From Sphingorhabdus lutea (lineage in GTDB: Bacteria > Pseudomonadota > Alphaproteobacteria > Sphingomonadales > Sphingomonadaceae), in assembly GCF_001889025.1 (NCBI RefSeq), contig NZ_CP018154.1, positions 486,001 through 550,000 on the forward strand: a stretch of DNA of 64,000 nt, given 5' to 3'. Positions 1 through 8,737 of the stretch are shown piece by piece. How positions within the stretch are numbered: the first letter of the stretch is position 1; each line of letters starts with the position of its first letter. A program made the translations under genes and the position numbers. The notes beneath the pieces are model-generated. The model searched no databases and was not told the DNA's origin. It saw only the letters and a program-made list of their open reading frames with translations.

Positions 1-633
1 GGGCGGGCTAACCACTGTGGTGGACCATTTCATCACATGATCGCCGGTGAATAATGCCTTTGTTTCGTTAAGGGCGAAACATAAATGATTGGATGTGTGG
101 CCAGGGGTGGCCACCGCCTGTAATGTCCAATTTTCACCCGAAATAATATCGCCATCGCGCATTATTTTATCAGGCAAATATGCTTCGTCAAATGCTGTGT
201 CAAAGCGCGGCCCATCGTCAGATAGGGACAATGGCGCACATCCAATAATGGGAGCGCCAGTAATGTCGCGTAATGGGGCGGCGGCGGGGCTGTGATCACG
301 GTGGGTATGGGTGCATAAAATGGCGCGTATTTTGGCTTTGCCGATAATGCGTAAAATGGCGCCGACATGGCTTTCCCCATTTTTATTTGCGCCATTTATG
401 TCGGCGGGAATTTTGGGATCGCCCATGCTTTTCCCGCTGCCCACTGGGCCGGGGTCGATAATGGCAATATCCCCGTTGCCATTTTGGGCTGCATCCAAAT
501 CACCAACAATCCATGTTTGCGTGCCGGTATAGGTATAGGGGGATGGATTGGGCGCAAGCACGCGGCGCACAAATGGTTCGTGCAATTCCATTTCACCGGA
601 TTTAATCGTGTCGGGCCATGTTGATTTTGTCAT
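1..633 (-). CDS. MBL-fold metallo-hydrolase (LACTB2-like), C-terminus off the left edge
   Basis: A 211-codon open frame reads leftwards from ATG at 633 and runs off the window, so the C-terminus is missing. The zinc-binding signature H-x-H-x-D-H is at residues 109-114 (THTHRDHSP), followed by PGHTSNH and then GDHVMKWSTTVVSPP at the cut end. That last block is characteristic of the glyoxalase-II-like/LACTB2 branch of metallo-beta-lactamase-fold hydrolases. The N-terminus (RRVLAPNPSPYTYTGTQTW) is also typical of that branch. The exact substrate cannot be told; a cytoplasmic thioester or nucleic-acid hydrolase is possible. It is divergent from the GH3 gene at 774. Confidence 0.85.
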   Translation of the reverse strand, partial: MTKSTWPDTIKSGEMELHEPFVRRVLAPNPSPYTYTGTQTWIVGDLDAAQNGNGDIAIIDPGPVGSGKSMGDPKIPADINGANKNGESHVGAILRIIGKAKIRAILCTHTHRDHSPAAAPLRDITGAPIIGCAPLSLSDDGPRFDTAFDEAYLPDKIMRDGDIISGENWTLQAVATPGHTSNHLCFALNETKALFTGDHVMKWSTTVVSPP

Positions 634-733
634 ATATATTATGTGGCATGGCACGTCATGAAATTAAAGAGATGATTTATTTATATGATATGAAGGGGTA
701 AAAAATCGCTTGCCAATTGACGTAAAATTTTCC

Positions 734-753
734 TTATGGTAGCGTTACCATAA
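734..753. promoter_or_regulatory. LacI-family operator, XylR-like (site 1)
   Basis: TTATGGTAGCGTTACCATAA is a 20-bp inverted repeat with a central CG and one mismatched pair (G/A next to the centre). The shape (even palindrome, central CG) is that of LacI-family operators and resembles the xylose operator described in Caulobacter. It lies 20 bases before the GH3 start codon, so a bound repressor would block transcription of that gene. It shares its arms with the site at 4733-4752. Confidence 0.8.
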
Positions 754-773
754 AATATAAAAAGGAGAGAGTA

Positions 774-3212
774 ATGATAAAAAAGCCATGGAAATTTGCA
801 TTATTATTGGCATCAACAACCATGACCCTGCCCTTATCTGCCGCGCCCGCAGCTGCATATGGTGGGGCATATCAGGGCACGCAAGATAGGGCGCAGATAG
901 AGACACAGGCCGACCCACAGGCCGCGCCCTTATATAAAAATGCCAATGCAGATGTGGATGCACGGGTGGAGGATTTGCTATCCCGCATGACTTTGGAGGA
1001 AAAAGTCGCCCAAACCATGACCATTTGGCAACAAAAGTCAGAAATATTTGATGCCAAAAATGAATTTGATGGGCAAAAATTTGCTGAAAAATTCCCACAT
1101 GGCATTGGCCAATTTACGAGGCCAGGCGATGATAAAGGACCAGCATCGCCGCGCGTATCGGCATGGAGGGATGAGGAAGGCACGGTGCGGCTGGTTAATG
1201 CGGTGCAAAAACATGCCATGGAAAATACCCGTCTTGGCATTCCGGTGTTAATGCATGAAGAGGGTCTGCACGGTTATGCCGCGATAAATGCGACCAGCTT
1301 TCCCCAAGCAATTGCCATAGCATCATCATGGGACCCGTCATTGGTTAAACAGATAAATGCAACCATTGCGGGGCAAATTCGCGCGCGCGGTGTTTCATTG
1401 GCATTATCGCCCGTGGTCGATGTGGCGCGTGATCCGCGCTGGGGACGGATAGAGGAAACATTTGGCGAAGACCCCTATCTTGCCGGTGAAATGGGCGTTG
1501 CAGCCGTGCAGGGTCTTCAAGGGGAAAGCAAGGATGGCAAATTGCCCGACGGCCATGTTTTTGCCACGTTGAAACATATGACCGGACATGGCCAACCGGA
1601 AAGCGGTACGAATGTAGGGCCAGCAAATATATCCCAACGCACATTACGCGAATATTTCTTCCCCCCATTTGAACAGGTGGTAAAACGGACAAATATAGCC
1701 GCGGTTATGGCATCCTATAATGAAATTGATGGTGTGCCCAGCCATGCCAATAAATGGTTATTGGGCGATGTGTTGCGCGGCGAATGGGGCTTTAAGGGCA
1801 TGGTGGTAAGCGATTATTTTGCCATTGATGAAATGGTGACGCGCCACAAAATTGCCGCCAATAATGCCGAGGCTGCAATTTTGGCATTAAATGCGGGCGT
1901 GGATACCGATTTGCCCAATGGTGCATCTTATGAATTTTTGGTCAAATTGGTGCGTGAGGGCAAGGTAAAGGAAAGCGCGGTGGACATGGCCGTGCGCCGG
2001 ATGCTGCGGTTGAAATTTAATGCCGGATTGTTTGAAAATCCCTATGGCGATGCGCAAAAGGCAAAGGCCGCATCCCATGACCCCGCCGCCGTGCAATTGG
2101 CCCTATTGGCCGCAGAAAAATCGGTCGTCCTATTAAAAAATGATGGAATATTGCCGCTTTCTATGCCGGCAAAGGGCGCAAAAAAACCCAATATTGCGAT
2201 TGTCGGGCCAAGCGCAAATGTCGCGCGATTGGGCGGATATTATGGCATACCCATTAAAAAAGTTTCTTTATTAGAAGGGATGAGAGAAAAAATTGGCGAC
2301 CGCGCCAATATTATCTTCGCCCAAGGGGTAAAGATAACCGAAGATGATGATTGGTATGGCGACGAAGTCAAACTTGCCGACCCCGCCGAAAATCATAAAT
2401 TGATTGCCGAAGCGGTGGAGAAAGCGAAAAATGCTGATAAAATCATCCTAACCCTTGGCGATACCGAACAAACCAGCCGCGAGGGATGGGCCGAAAATCA
2501 TTTGGGCGACAGGCCCAGTTTGGAATTAGTTGGCGAGCAACAGGCGCTTTTTGATGCGTTAAAGGCCTTGGGCAAGCCGATTATTGTGGTGTTGGTTAAT
2601 GGCCGCCCGCCCGCCATTGAAAAAATATCAAAAGAAGCAAATGCCATAGTTGAAAGCTGGTATTTGGGCGAACAGGGCGGAAATGCTTTGGCCAATATAT
2701 TATTTGGCGATGTTAATCCCGCTGGAAAATTGCCCGTTACCTTTGCCCGCAGTGCGGGGCAATTGCCATATTTTTATAATCATAAACCAACGGCGCGGCG
2801 CGGATATTTATTTGCCGATTCATCGCCGCTTTATCCATTTGGATTTGGGTTAAGCTATACCAATTTTGACATTGGTGCACCCATATTATCGGCGGATAAT
2901 ATTGCAAAGGATGGCAAAGTCACCGTCACCGTCACGGTTAAAAATACCGGACAGCGCGATGGCGATGAAGTGGTGCAATTATATGTGCGCGATAAAATAA
3001 GCAGTGTGACGCGTTCCGTGATGGATTTAAAGGCGTTTCAACGCGTCAGTATCAAAGCAGGTGAAAGCAAACAGGTTAATTTCATCCTTGGCCCAGAGGC
3101 ATTTCAAATGTGGGATATAAATATGAACCGCGTGGTAGAGGCGGGTGAATTTGACATCATGGTCGGCAATAGCTCGGCCAATGTAAAAATGGTCACATTA
3201 AACGTTAAATAA
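774..3212 (+). CDS. Secreted GH3 glycosidase (beta-xylosidase/beta-glucosidase, BglX-like)
   Basis: The 812-residue protein has a signal peptide (KK then a hydrophobic stretch ending near AAPAAAYG), so it is exported, probably to the periplasm. Order: GH3 N-terminal barrel (about 60-400) with KHMTGHGQPESG and the nucleophile Asp347 in MVVSDYF; GH3 C-terminal alpha/beta sandwich (about 440-680); fibronectin-III-like domain (about 720-800, GDEVVQLYVRD). The start ATG follows AAGGAGAG at good spacing. GH3 activity (exo-hydrolysis of beta-linked glucose or xylose) is known for the family. The xylose genes downstream and a shared operator favour xylo-oligosaccharides, but this is inference. Confidence 0.9.
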   Translation: MIKKPWKFALLLASTTMTLPLSAAPAAAYGGAYQGTQDRAQIETQADPQAAPLYKNANADVDARVEDLLSRMTLEEKVAQTMTIWQQKSEIFDAKNEFDGQKFAEKFPHGIGQFTRPGDDKGPASPRVSAWRDEEGTVRLVNAVQKHAMENTRLGIPVLMHEEGLHGYAAINATSFPQAIAIASSWDPSLVKQINATIAGQIRARGVSLALSPVVDVARDPRWGRIEETFGEDPYLAGEMGVAAVQGLQGESKDGKLPDGHVFATLKHMTGHGQPESGTNVGPANISQRTLREYFFPPFEQVVKRTNIAAVMASYNEIDGVPSHANKWLLGDVLRGEWGFKGMVVSDYFAIDEMVTRHKIAANNAEAAILALNAGVDTDLPNGASYEFLVKLVREGKVKESAVDMAVRRMLRLKFNAGLFENPYGDAQKAKAASHDPAAVQLALLAAEKSVVLLKNDGILPLSMPAKGAKKPNIAIVGPSANVARLGGYYGIPIKKVSLLEGMREKIGDRANIIFAQGVKITEDDDWYGDEVKLADPAENHKLIAEAVEKAKNADKIILTLGDTEQTSREGWAENHLGDRPSLELVGEQQALFDALKALGKPIIVVLVNGRPPAIEKISKEANAIVESWYLGEQGGNALANILFGDVNPAGKLPVTFARSAGQLPYFYNHKPTARRGYLFADSSPLYPFGFGLSYTNFDIGAPILSADNIAKDGKVTVTVTVKNTGQRDGDEVVQLYVRDKISSVTRSVMDLKAFQRVSIKAGESKQVNFILGPEAFQMWDINMNRVVEAGEFDIMVGNSSANVKMVTLNVK

Positions 3213-3231
3213 TAGCGCAGGAACATGAATG

Positions 3232-3269
3232 AAAAAAGCCCGCTTATTTATTGAGCGGGCTTTTTTTTT
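3232..3269. terminator. Bidirectional rho-independent terminator
   Basis: An A-tract, then GCCCGCT, a short AT loop, AGCGGGC and a run of nine T. It lies between the convergent GH3 gene (+) and sugar transporter (-), and the A-tract lets it serve both. Confidence 0.92.
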
Positions 3270-3293
3270 GCAAATCGTTAAATGGATAGGGGC

Positions 3294-4700
3294 TTAACCC
3301 TCCATTTCTTCCAATTCCTTCCCCTTTGTTTCATTTACCATTTTGGCAACAAAGAAGATGGAGATACATGCGCAAACAGCATAAAATCCATATGCGCCCA
3401 TTAAACCAATGCTGGTCAACATGATGGGGAATGCCATGGTAATGCCAAAATTTGCAGTCCATTGGGCAAAGCCGCTGACCGCCAATCCTGAACCACGGAT
3501 TTGATTGGGGAACATTTCACCCAACATCACCCACATTACCGGACCCCAGCTAAGGTTAAATAAAACAGCATAAGCATTTGCACTGATAAGTGCGACAAGG
3601 CCGGCATTATCGGATAATTTCAATGTGCCATTTTCAATACTGCCCGTGGAAAAGGATATTGCCATGGCAGCCAATGTAATGGTCATTCCGATTGACCCGA
3701 TCATCAATAATGGTTTGCGGCCAATTTTATCAATCACCGCAATGGCAATTAAACATGCGGCAATGGATAATGTGCCGCTTAACACATTGATGGCCAAGGC
3801 GTCGCTCTCGCTAAAACCAACTGCCTGCCAGAGCACCGCGCCATAATAAAATACAATGTTGATGCCGACCAATTGTTGAAAAACGGCAAGCCCAATGCCC
3901 ACCCAGACAATTTTCCTTATCCCGCCTTCAGGAGATTTTAGATCCGACAATTTTGGTTGATGGTCATTGGCCAAGGTTGCGGTAATTTCAGCTATTTTCT
4001 GGTCAGCAATATTTTCGCCAAATAATTTGGCAATAACGTTGCGCGCTTCGTCCTTGCGATGTTTTAACACCAAATAACGCGGGCTTTCCGGAATGAATAA
4101 AAGCGCGAAAAAGAATAAAGCCGCAGGGGCTATTTCAATCCAAAACATCCAACGCCATGCCTCATAACCCATCCAAAATTTATTGGTTGATGCGCCTGCA
4201 ATCTCCGCCAACAGATAATTGGACAAAAATGCAGCCGTCAGGCCGATGATAATCATAATTTGTTGGATGCTGGATAAACGCCCGCGCATCCGCGCCGGCG
4301 TTACCTCGCTAATATAAACAGGGGCAAGGACACTTGCCGCGCCCACGGCAATGCCGCCAATAATCCGGTATATGATAAATTCACCGGATGATAAGGCGAT
4401 GCCAGATCCCCATGCGCTGATTAAAAAGAATATGGCCGAACATAATAAAATCATTTTACGCCCAAATATATCCGCCATTCGTCCTGCGGCAAATGCCCCG
4501 GCGGCGCAGCCCAGCAACATGGAGGCGACATTGAACCCCGTGCCTACGCTGTTTGAATTAAATGCGGCCTGTAATCCATCGACCGTGCCGTTAATCACCC
4601 CGCTGTCGAATCCGAATAGAAAGCCCCCAATGGTGGCGATGCCCACAATCATGACAATAAATGCCATGTTAATCTGATCTTCTTGAATATTTTCTTGCAT
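3294..4700 (-). CDS. MFS sugar porter, D-xylose/H+ symporter-like
   Basis: The 468-residue membrane protein has about 12 hydrophobic segments and the sugar-porter signatures: FLFGFDSGVING in TM1, GRMADIFGRK in the loop after TM2, PESPRYL after TM6 and QQLVGINIVFYYG in TM7. Family members (XylE, GLUT type) import pentoses or hexoses with protons. The start at 4700 is chosen because GGAGGGAAAA stands directly before it; an upstream in-frame extension would cover the operator at 4733-4752. It is divergent from the aldose epimerase, and the operator sits between them. Xylose is the likely substrate from the neighbouring xylA and xylB; glucose or arabinose cannot be excluded. Confidence 0.88.
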   Translation of the reverse strand: MQENIQEDQINMAFIVMIVGIATIGGFLFGFDSGVINGTVDGLQAAFNSNSVGTGFNVASMLLGCAAGAFAAGRMADIFGRKMILLCSAIFFLISAWGSGIALSSGEFIIYRIIGGIAVGAASVLAPVYISEVTPARMRGRLSSIQQIMIIIGLTAAFLSNYLLAEIAGASTNKFWMGYEAWRWMFWIEIAPAALFFFALLFIPESPRYLVLKHRKDEARNVIAKLFGENIADQKIAEITATLANDHQPKLSDLKSPEGGIRKIVWVGIGLAVFQQLVGINIVFYYGAVLWQAVGFSESDALAINVLSGTLSIAACLIAIAVIDKIGRKPLLMIGSIGMTITLAAMAISFSTGSIENGTLKLSDNAGLVALISANAYAVLFNLSWGPVMWVMLGEMFPNQIRGSGLAVSGFAQWTANFGITMAFPIMLTSIGLMGAYGFYAVCACISIFFVAKMVNETKGKELEEMEG

Positions 4701-4732
4701 TTTTCCCTCCTCAAACGCACCCATTTGTAATT

Positions 4733-4752
4733 TTATGGTAGCGCTACCGTAA
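4733..4752. promoter_or_regulatory. LacI-family operator, XylR-like (site 2)
   Basis: TTATGGTAGCGCTACCGTAA has a perfect 12-bp palindromic core GGTAGCGCTACC and A/T flanks, with one mismatched pair in the outer arms. It lies in the 117-bp divergent region between the sugar transporter and the epimerase-xylB-xylA run and could control both directions. It differs at only two positions from the site at 734-753. Confidence 0.85.
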
Positions 4753-4817
4753 AATGTTTGACTTCCTGATACGGCCAAGTCAATATAATAATTATCAAGC
4801 GTTGGGGAGCGGGTATT

Positions 4818-5669
4818 TTGGAGTTGTTATTACAGTATGAAAATACTGAAATCATTATATTGCCGGAACGGGGCGGGGGCATATCGGCCTTTCGTTGGCA
4901 TGAGCATGATATTTTTAGGCCAGCGGATAAGAACAGCGCCGATCCGCTGACCCTATCCAATTTTCCTTTGGTCCCATATTGCAATCGTATTGATCGGCGG
5001 CGGGTCATGGTCGATGGCAAATATCATTATATGAAGCCCAGCCATGCCACCGCAGAGCTGGACCATAGCCTGCATGGATTGGGATGGACATCCCCATGGG
5101 TGGTGAAACATCATGATGAAAAAAGCGCCATTTTAACGCATGAACATGATGGCAATATTTGGCCATGGGCATATCATGCGGCCCAAAAAATTGACATGGT
5201 GGAAAATGGATATCGGCATCGGTTGGAAATTGTCAATCATGCCGAAAAACCCATGCCAATCGGGCTTGGCCTGCATCCATATTTTCCCAAAAATTCAGCA
5301 GCCTTAACATTAAATATTGATGGCATGTGGCAAAATGGCAGCAACCGATTGCCAAGTGAATATATCAAATTGGATAATTCGCCCTATTGGTTTGATGGGC
5401 CGGAAATTGACCATGTTTTTACCGGTCGGATGGGGGATATTATTATTGATTGGCCGCAATATCGTCTTGTCATATCGCCCGATCATCATTTGCCCTTCAC
5501 CCATATTTATATTCCAGTAGGGGGCGATTATTTTTGCGTCGAACCGGTTAGCCATATTCCCAATGCGGTGAATATGGATTTGCCAGCATCGTCCAGCGGA
5601 TTGCAAATGTTGCTGCCTGGTCAGAAGGCAAGCGTCGAAGTAATGTTTCAAATAATGGGGAAAAGCTGA
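4818..5669 (+). CDS. Aldose 1-epimerase (GalM/mutarotase family)
   Basis: The 283-residue cytoplasmic protein interconverts alpha and beta anomers of free sugars, feeding the right anomer to the isomerase. The family is recognised by NFPLVPYCNRI (about 54-64), LHGLGW with its histidine, and GLGLHPYFP in the centre. No ATG gives a full-length start: translation appears to begin at TTG 4818, with GGGGAG about 8 bases upstream. The stop overlaps the start of xylB by one base (TGATG), indicating translational coupling. The operator 70 bp upstream suggests sugar-responsive repression. A role specific to xylose is inferred from context. Confidence 0.85.
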   Translation: MELLLQYENTEIIILPERGGGISAFRWHEHDIFRPADKNSADPLTLSNFPLVPYCNRIDRRRVMVDGKYHYMKPSHATAELDHSLHGLGWTSPWVVKHHDEKSAILTHEHDGNIWPWAYHAAQKIDMVENGYRHRLEIVNHAEKPMPIGLGLHPYFPKNSAALTLNIDGMWQNGSNRLPSEYIKLDNSPYWFDGPEIDHVFTGRMGDIIIDWPQYRLVISPDHHLPFTHIYIPVGGDYFCVEPVSHIPNAVNMDLPASSSGLQMLLPGQKASVEVMFQIMGKS

Positions 5670-7087
5670 TGTGGCTGGGCATTGATATTGGCACATCGGG
5701 TGTCAAAACAGTTATCACAGATGATGATGGCAAGGTGGCAGCGGAGCATATTGCCCCGCTTGGCATATCGCGGCCACACCCGCTTTGGTCACAGCAAGAT
5801 CCAGAGGATTGGTGGGCGGCAACATGCGCATCAATTTTGGCATTGCCCGCCAATTTACGCGCCAAGGTGCGCGGGATGGGCTTGTCCGGGCAAATGCATG
5901 GCGCGGTTTTATTGGATGCAGCCGATAAGGTGCTGCGCCCTGCCATTTTGTGGAATGATGGCCGCAGCAGCGAACAATGCATCCATTTGGATGCGCTGGC
6001 CCGTCAATATACCGGTAATCTTGCCATGCCCGGCTTTACCGCGCCAAAATTATTATGGCTGCGCCAACATGAAGCGGAAATTTTCGCCGCGACACATAAA
6101 ATTTTATTACCCAAAGATTATATTCGCATGAAGTTAACCGGTGAAAAAATCACCGACATGTCGGATGCATCGGGCACAATATGGTTAGACGTGGCGGCGC
6201 GTAAATGGTCTGATGAAATGTTGGCCGCGACCCATATGACCAGCGACAATATGCCGATCCTGTGCGAGGGGAATGCGGTTGCGGGTCAATTGCGGAAAAA
6301 TATCGCGCAGAATTTGGGGTTAAACCAAATATATGTTGCGGGTGGCGGCGGCGACCAAGCGGCGGGCGCAATTGGCGCAGGGGTCATCAACGATGGCGAT
6401 GCTTTTTTAAGTTTGGGCACGTCGGGTGTAATATTTGCGGCGGGAAATAAATTTGCGCCCAATGCGGAACAGGGCGTGCACGCATTCTGCCATGCCCTGC
6501 CAAATAGATGGCATGTGATGTCGGTGATGTTGTCGGCGGCGGCATGTTTGGATTGGGGCGCGAAATTAACCGGATTTCCTGATGTCGCTTCGGCGATAAT
6601 GGCGGCGGAGAAATCTGGCATAAATGATCAAAGCCCGATTTTTCTGCCCTATCTTTCGGGGGAGCGAACCCCGCATAATAATGCCGATGCCAAGGGGGCG
6701 TTTTTCGGTTTAACACATGATGTGGACGGCGGGGCGATTATGGCCAGCATATTACAGGGCGTGGCATTTGGCCTGCGCGATGGATATGATGCATTGTCCT
6801 TAAATATTGAAAATTTATCGGTCATTGGCGGCGGGTCGCGTTCATCATATTGGGCACAAATATTATCCGATGCGTTGCAAATCCCCTTAATTTACCGCGA
6901 TGGTGCGGCCATTGGCCCGGCATATGGCGCGGCGCGATTGGCACGATTGGCGATAATGGGGGAAAATCCGGATGATATTTGCACCATGCCAAATGAACAG
7001 GCGCAATATTCCCCAAAAACAGAACCCACAGAAAGATTACAGAAATTTAGAGCAATTTATCGGGCGGTTGAACCGATTTTCACATAA
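5669..7087 (+). CDS. xylB: Xylulokinase
   Basis: The 472-residue FGGY-family kinase phosphorylates D-xylulose to xylulose 5-phosphate for the pentose phosphate pathway. Visible marks: [13 protein letters not shown]-binding start, [15 protein letters not shown] (a xylulokinase-type block), [19 protein letters not shown], and the C-terminal [12 protein letters not shown] block. The length matches the family. The start codon overlaps the epimerase stop codon, and xylA starts about 26 bases after its end, so the three are probably one transcript. Confidence 0.93.
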   Translation: MWLGIDIGTSGVKTVITDDDGKVAAEHIAPLGISRPHPLWSQQDPEDWWAATCASILALPANLRAKVRGMGLSGQMHGAVLLDAADKVLRPAILWNDGRSSEQCIHLDALARQYTGNLAMPGFTAPKLLWLRQHEAEIFAATHKILLPKDYIRMKLTGEKITDMSDASGTIWLDVAARKWSDEMLAATHMTSDNMPILCEGNAVAGQLRKNIAQNLGLNQIYVAGGGGDQAAGAIGAGVINDGDAFLSLGTSGVIFAAGNKFAPNAEQGVHAFCHALPNRWHVMSVMLSAAACLDWGAKLTGFPDVASAIMAAEKSGINDQSPIFLPYLSGERTPHNNADAKGAFFGLTHDVDGGAIMASILQGVAFGLRDGYDALSLNIENLSVIGGGSRSSYWAQILSDALQIPLIYRDGAAIGPAYGAARLARLAIMGENPDDICTMPNEQAQYSPKTEPTERLQKFRAIYRAVEPIFT

Positions 7088-7113
7088 ATAATAATATATT
7101 GGATGAGGATAAG

Positions 7114-8427
7114 ATGATGAGTTATTTTGCAGATATTGAACCAATAAAATTTGAAGGATTGGATAGCAGCAATCAATTAGCATTTAGATATTATGATAAA
7201 GACCGCATGGTTATGGGCAAAAGGATGGAAGATCATTTGCGCATGGCGGTTTGTTACTGGCATAGTTTTTGTTGGGACGGATTTGATGTTTTTGGCGGCG
7301 GCACTTTCAACCGTCCATGGCATGGCGGCCCGATTGATCAGGCGCGGGCCGATCATAAATTGGATGAGGCATTTGAATTTTTCACCCGTCTTGGGCTGCC
7401 TTATTTTTGTTTTCATGATGTTGATGTGATGGCACATGCCGAAACCATTGACGAACATGTCAGAAATTTTGCGAATATTGTCGATAAAATTCAGGAAAAA
7501 ATGGACGCAACAGGCATTAAATTATTGTGGGGCACCGCCAATATGTTCAGCCACCCCCGATATATGGGCGGCGCATCGACCAACCCTGATCCCGATGTGT
7601 TCCGTTTTGCCGCCACACAGGTGCGCCATTGTATAGAGGCGACACATAGGCTGGGCGGAGAAAATTATGTACTTTGGGGCGGCAGGGAAGGATATGATTG
7701 CCTACTCAACACCGATTTAAAACAGGAAAAGGCTCAATTAGGACGTTTTCTGCAAATGGTGGTCGAACATAAACATAAAATTGGGTTTAAGGGCGATATT
7801 TTAATCGAACCAAAACCACATGAGCCGACCAAGCATCAATATGATTTTGACGTAGAAACCATTTACGGATTTTTACTGGCCAATGGGCTGGAAAAAGAGG
7901 TGAAGATGAATATTGAGGCAAATCACGCCACCTTGTCAGGCCATAGTTTTGAACATGAAGTTGCCAGCGCGATTAACCTTGGCATTTTTGGGTCAATTGA
8001 TATGAATAGGGGTGATCCGCAAAATGGATGGGATACAGACCAATTCCCCAATGATATTCGTGAAATTACCACTGGCCTATATTATATTTTAAAAAATGGC
8101 GGATTTGTAAATGGCGGCAATAATTTTGATGCAAAGGTGCGCCGCCAATCCATTGACCCTGCTGATTTATTCCACGGCCATATTGGCGGGATAGATATTT
8201 TGGCGCGCAGCCTTCTTAATGCCGCGGCAATGATAGAAGGGGGGGAGCTGGACGCGGTGCTTCAGGATCGTTATGCCGATTGGCACAGCGATAAGGGGCA
8301 GGCTTTATTGTCAAAGGATAATGGGTTGGAGGCAATTTCCGATGCGGCATTGGCCGAGGGAATAAGCCCGCAACCAAAATCCGGACGTCAGGAATATGTC
8401 GAAAATATAATCAGTCGGTATATTTAA
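7114..8427 (+). CDS. xylA: Xylose isomerase
   Basis: The 437-residue enzyme converts D-xylose to D-xylulose with divalent metals. Diagnostic blocks: [12 protein letters not shown] with the catalytic histidine, GGREGYD, the metal-binding [15 protein letters not shown], and [15 protein letters not shown]. The start is placed at ATG 7114 (7117 is equally possible) because GGATGAGG lies 5-8 bases before it; a TTG at 7099 would extend it without an SD. It is the last gene of the epimerase-xylB-xylA run. No terminator is evident after it. Confidence 0.95.
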   Translation: MMSYFADIEPIKFEGLDSSNQLAFRYYDKDRMVMGKRMEDHLRMAVCYWHSFCWDGFDVFGGGTFNRPWHGGPIDQARADHKLDEAFEFFTRLGLPYFCFHDVDVMAHAETIDEHVRNFANIVDKIQEKMDATGIKLLWGTANMFSHPRYMGGASTNPDPDVFRFAATQVRHCIEATHRLGGENYVLWGGREGYDCLLNTDLKQEKAQLGRFLQMVVEHKHKIGFKGDILIEPKPHEPTKHQYDFDVETIYGFLLANGLEKEVKMNIEANHATLSGHSFEHEVASAINLGIFGSIDMNRGDPQNGWDTDQFPNDIREITTGLYYILKNGGFVNGGNNFDAKVRRQSIDPADLFHGHIGGIDILARSLLNAAAMIEGGELDAVLQDRYADWHSDKGQALLSKDNGLEAISDAALAEGISPQPKSGRQEYVENIISRYI

Positions 8428-8472
8428 CAGGCCGCAAGAATATATATAAAATGGGTGAAAAATGTCGGAAAG

Positions 8473-8498
8473 ATTTACAAGTTAATTTTTCGGTAAAT
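8473..8498. promoter_or_regulatory. Inverted repeat upstream of the sigma-54 promoter, possible activator site
   Basis: ATTTAC at 8473-8478 and GTAAAT at 8493-8498 form a perfect 6-bp inverted repeat with 14 bases between. It lies about 45-70 bases before the -24 element at 8543, where enhancer-binding proteins often bind. The role is inference and such a short repeat may be chance. A nearby TTAACCATCTTAAC at 8504-8517 recalls a CtrA half-site but has the wrong spacing. Confidence 0.25.
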
Positions 8499-8542
8499 TT
8501 GATTAACCATCTTAACGATTGAAAAATTATATTTATACAAAG

Positions 8543-8559
8543 TTGGCACGCTGTCTGCA
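8543..8559 (+). promoter_or_regulatory. Sigma-54 (RpoN) type -24/-12 promoter
   Basis: TTGGCACGCTGTCTGCA matches the sigma-54 consensus TTGGCACG-N4-TTGCA at all but one base of the -12 element, with GG and GC at the required distance of 10. Transcription would start near 8570 and run through the small ORF at 8616 towards guaA. The element fits too well to dismiss, but the activator is unknown. Confidence 0.7.
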
Positions 8560-8615
8560 TATATAAATATGTTCAACATTTACACCCACATGAACACATT
8601 ATTGAGGAGGGGTTG

Positions 8616-8666
8616 ATGCGCTACTGGTCTCGCGCCGCCCCGCCTCAATTTGTTTTACCCATCTGA
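8616..8666 (+). CDS. Putative 16-residue peptide MRYWSRAAPPQFVLPI
   Basis: A miniature ORF with an excellent ribosome binding site (GAGGAGGGG ending 4 bases before ATG) begins about 45 bases after the predicted sigma-54 transcription start. The peptide has two aromatic residues near the start, two Arg, a PP pair and a hydrophobic end. No family is recognised. It could be a functional micropeptide, or a leader whose translation affects guaA, whose start is 71 bases further on. The strong SD plus the sigma-54 promoter is the evidence; expression is not shown. Confidence 0.5.
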   Translation: MRYWSRAAPPQFVLPI

Positions 8667-8737
8667 TAAATTTATGATAATAAAATGCGAAATGGCTTGC
8701 CCAGCATATTGCCATTTATTGCCAATATGACTATCGC

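Noticed and set aside
8504..8517. A CtrA-binding site (TTAACCATCTTAAC)
   Set aside because: The spacing between TTAA boxes is 5, not the 7 required for the consensus.
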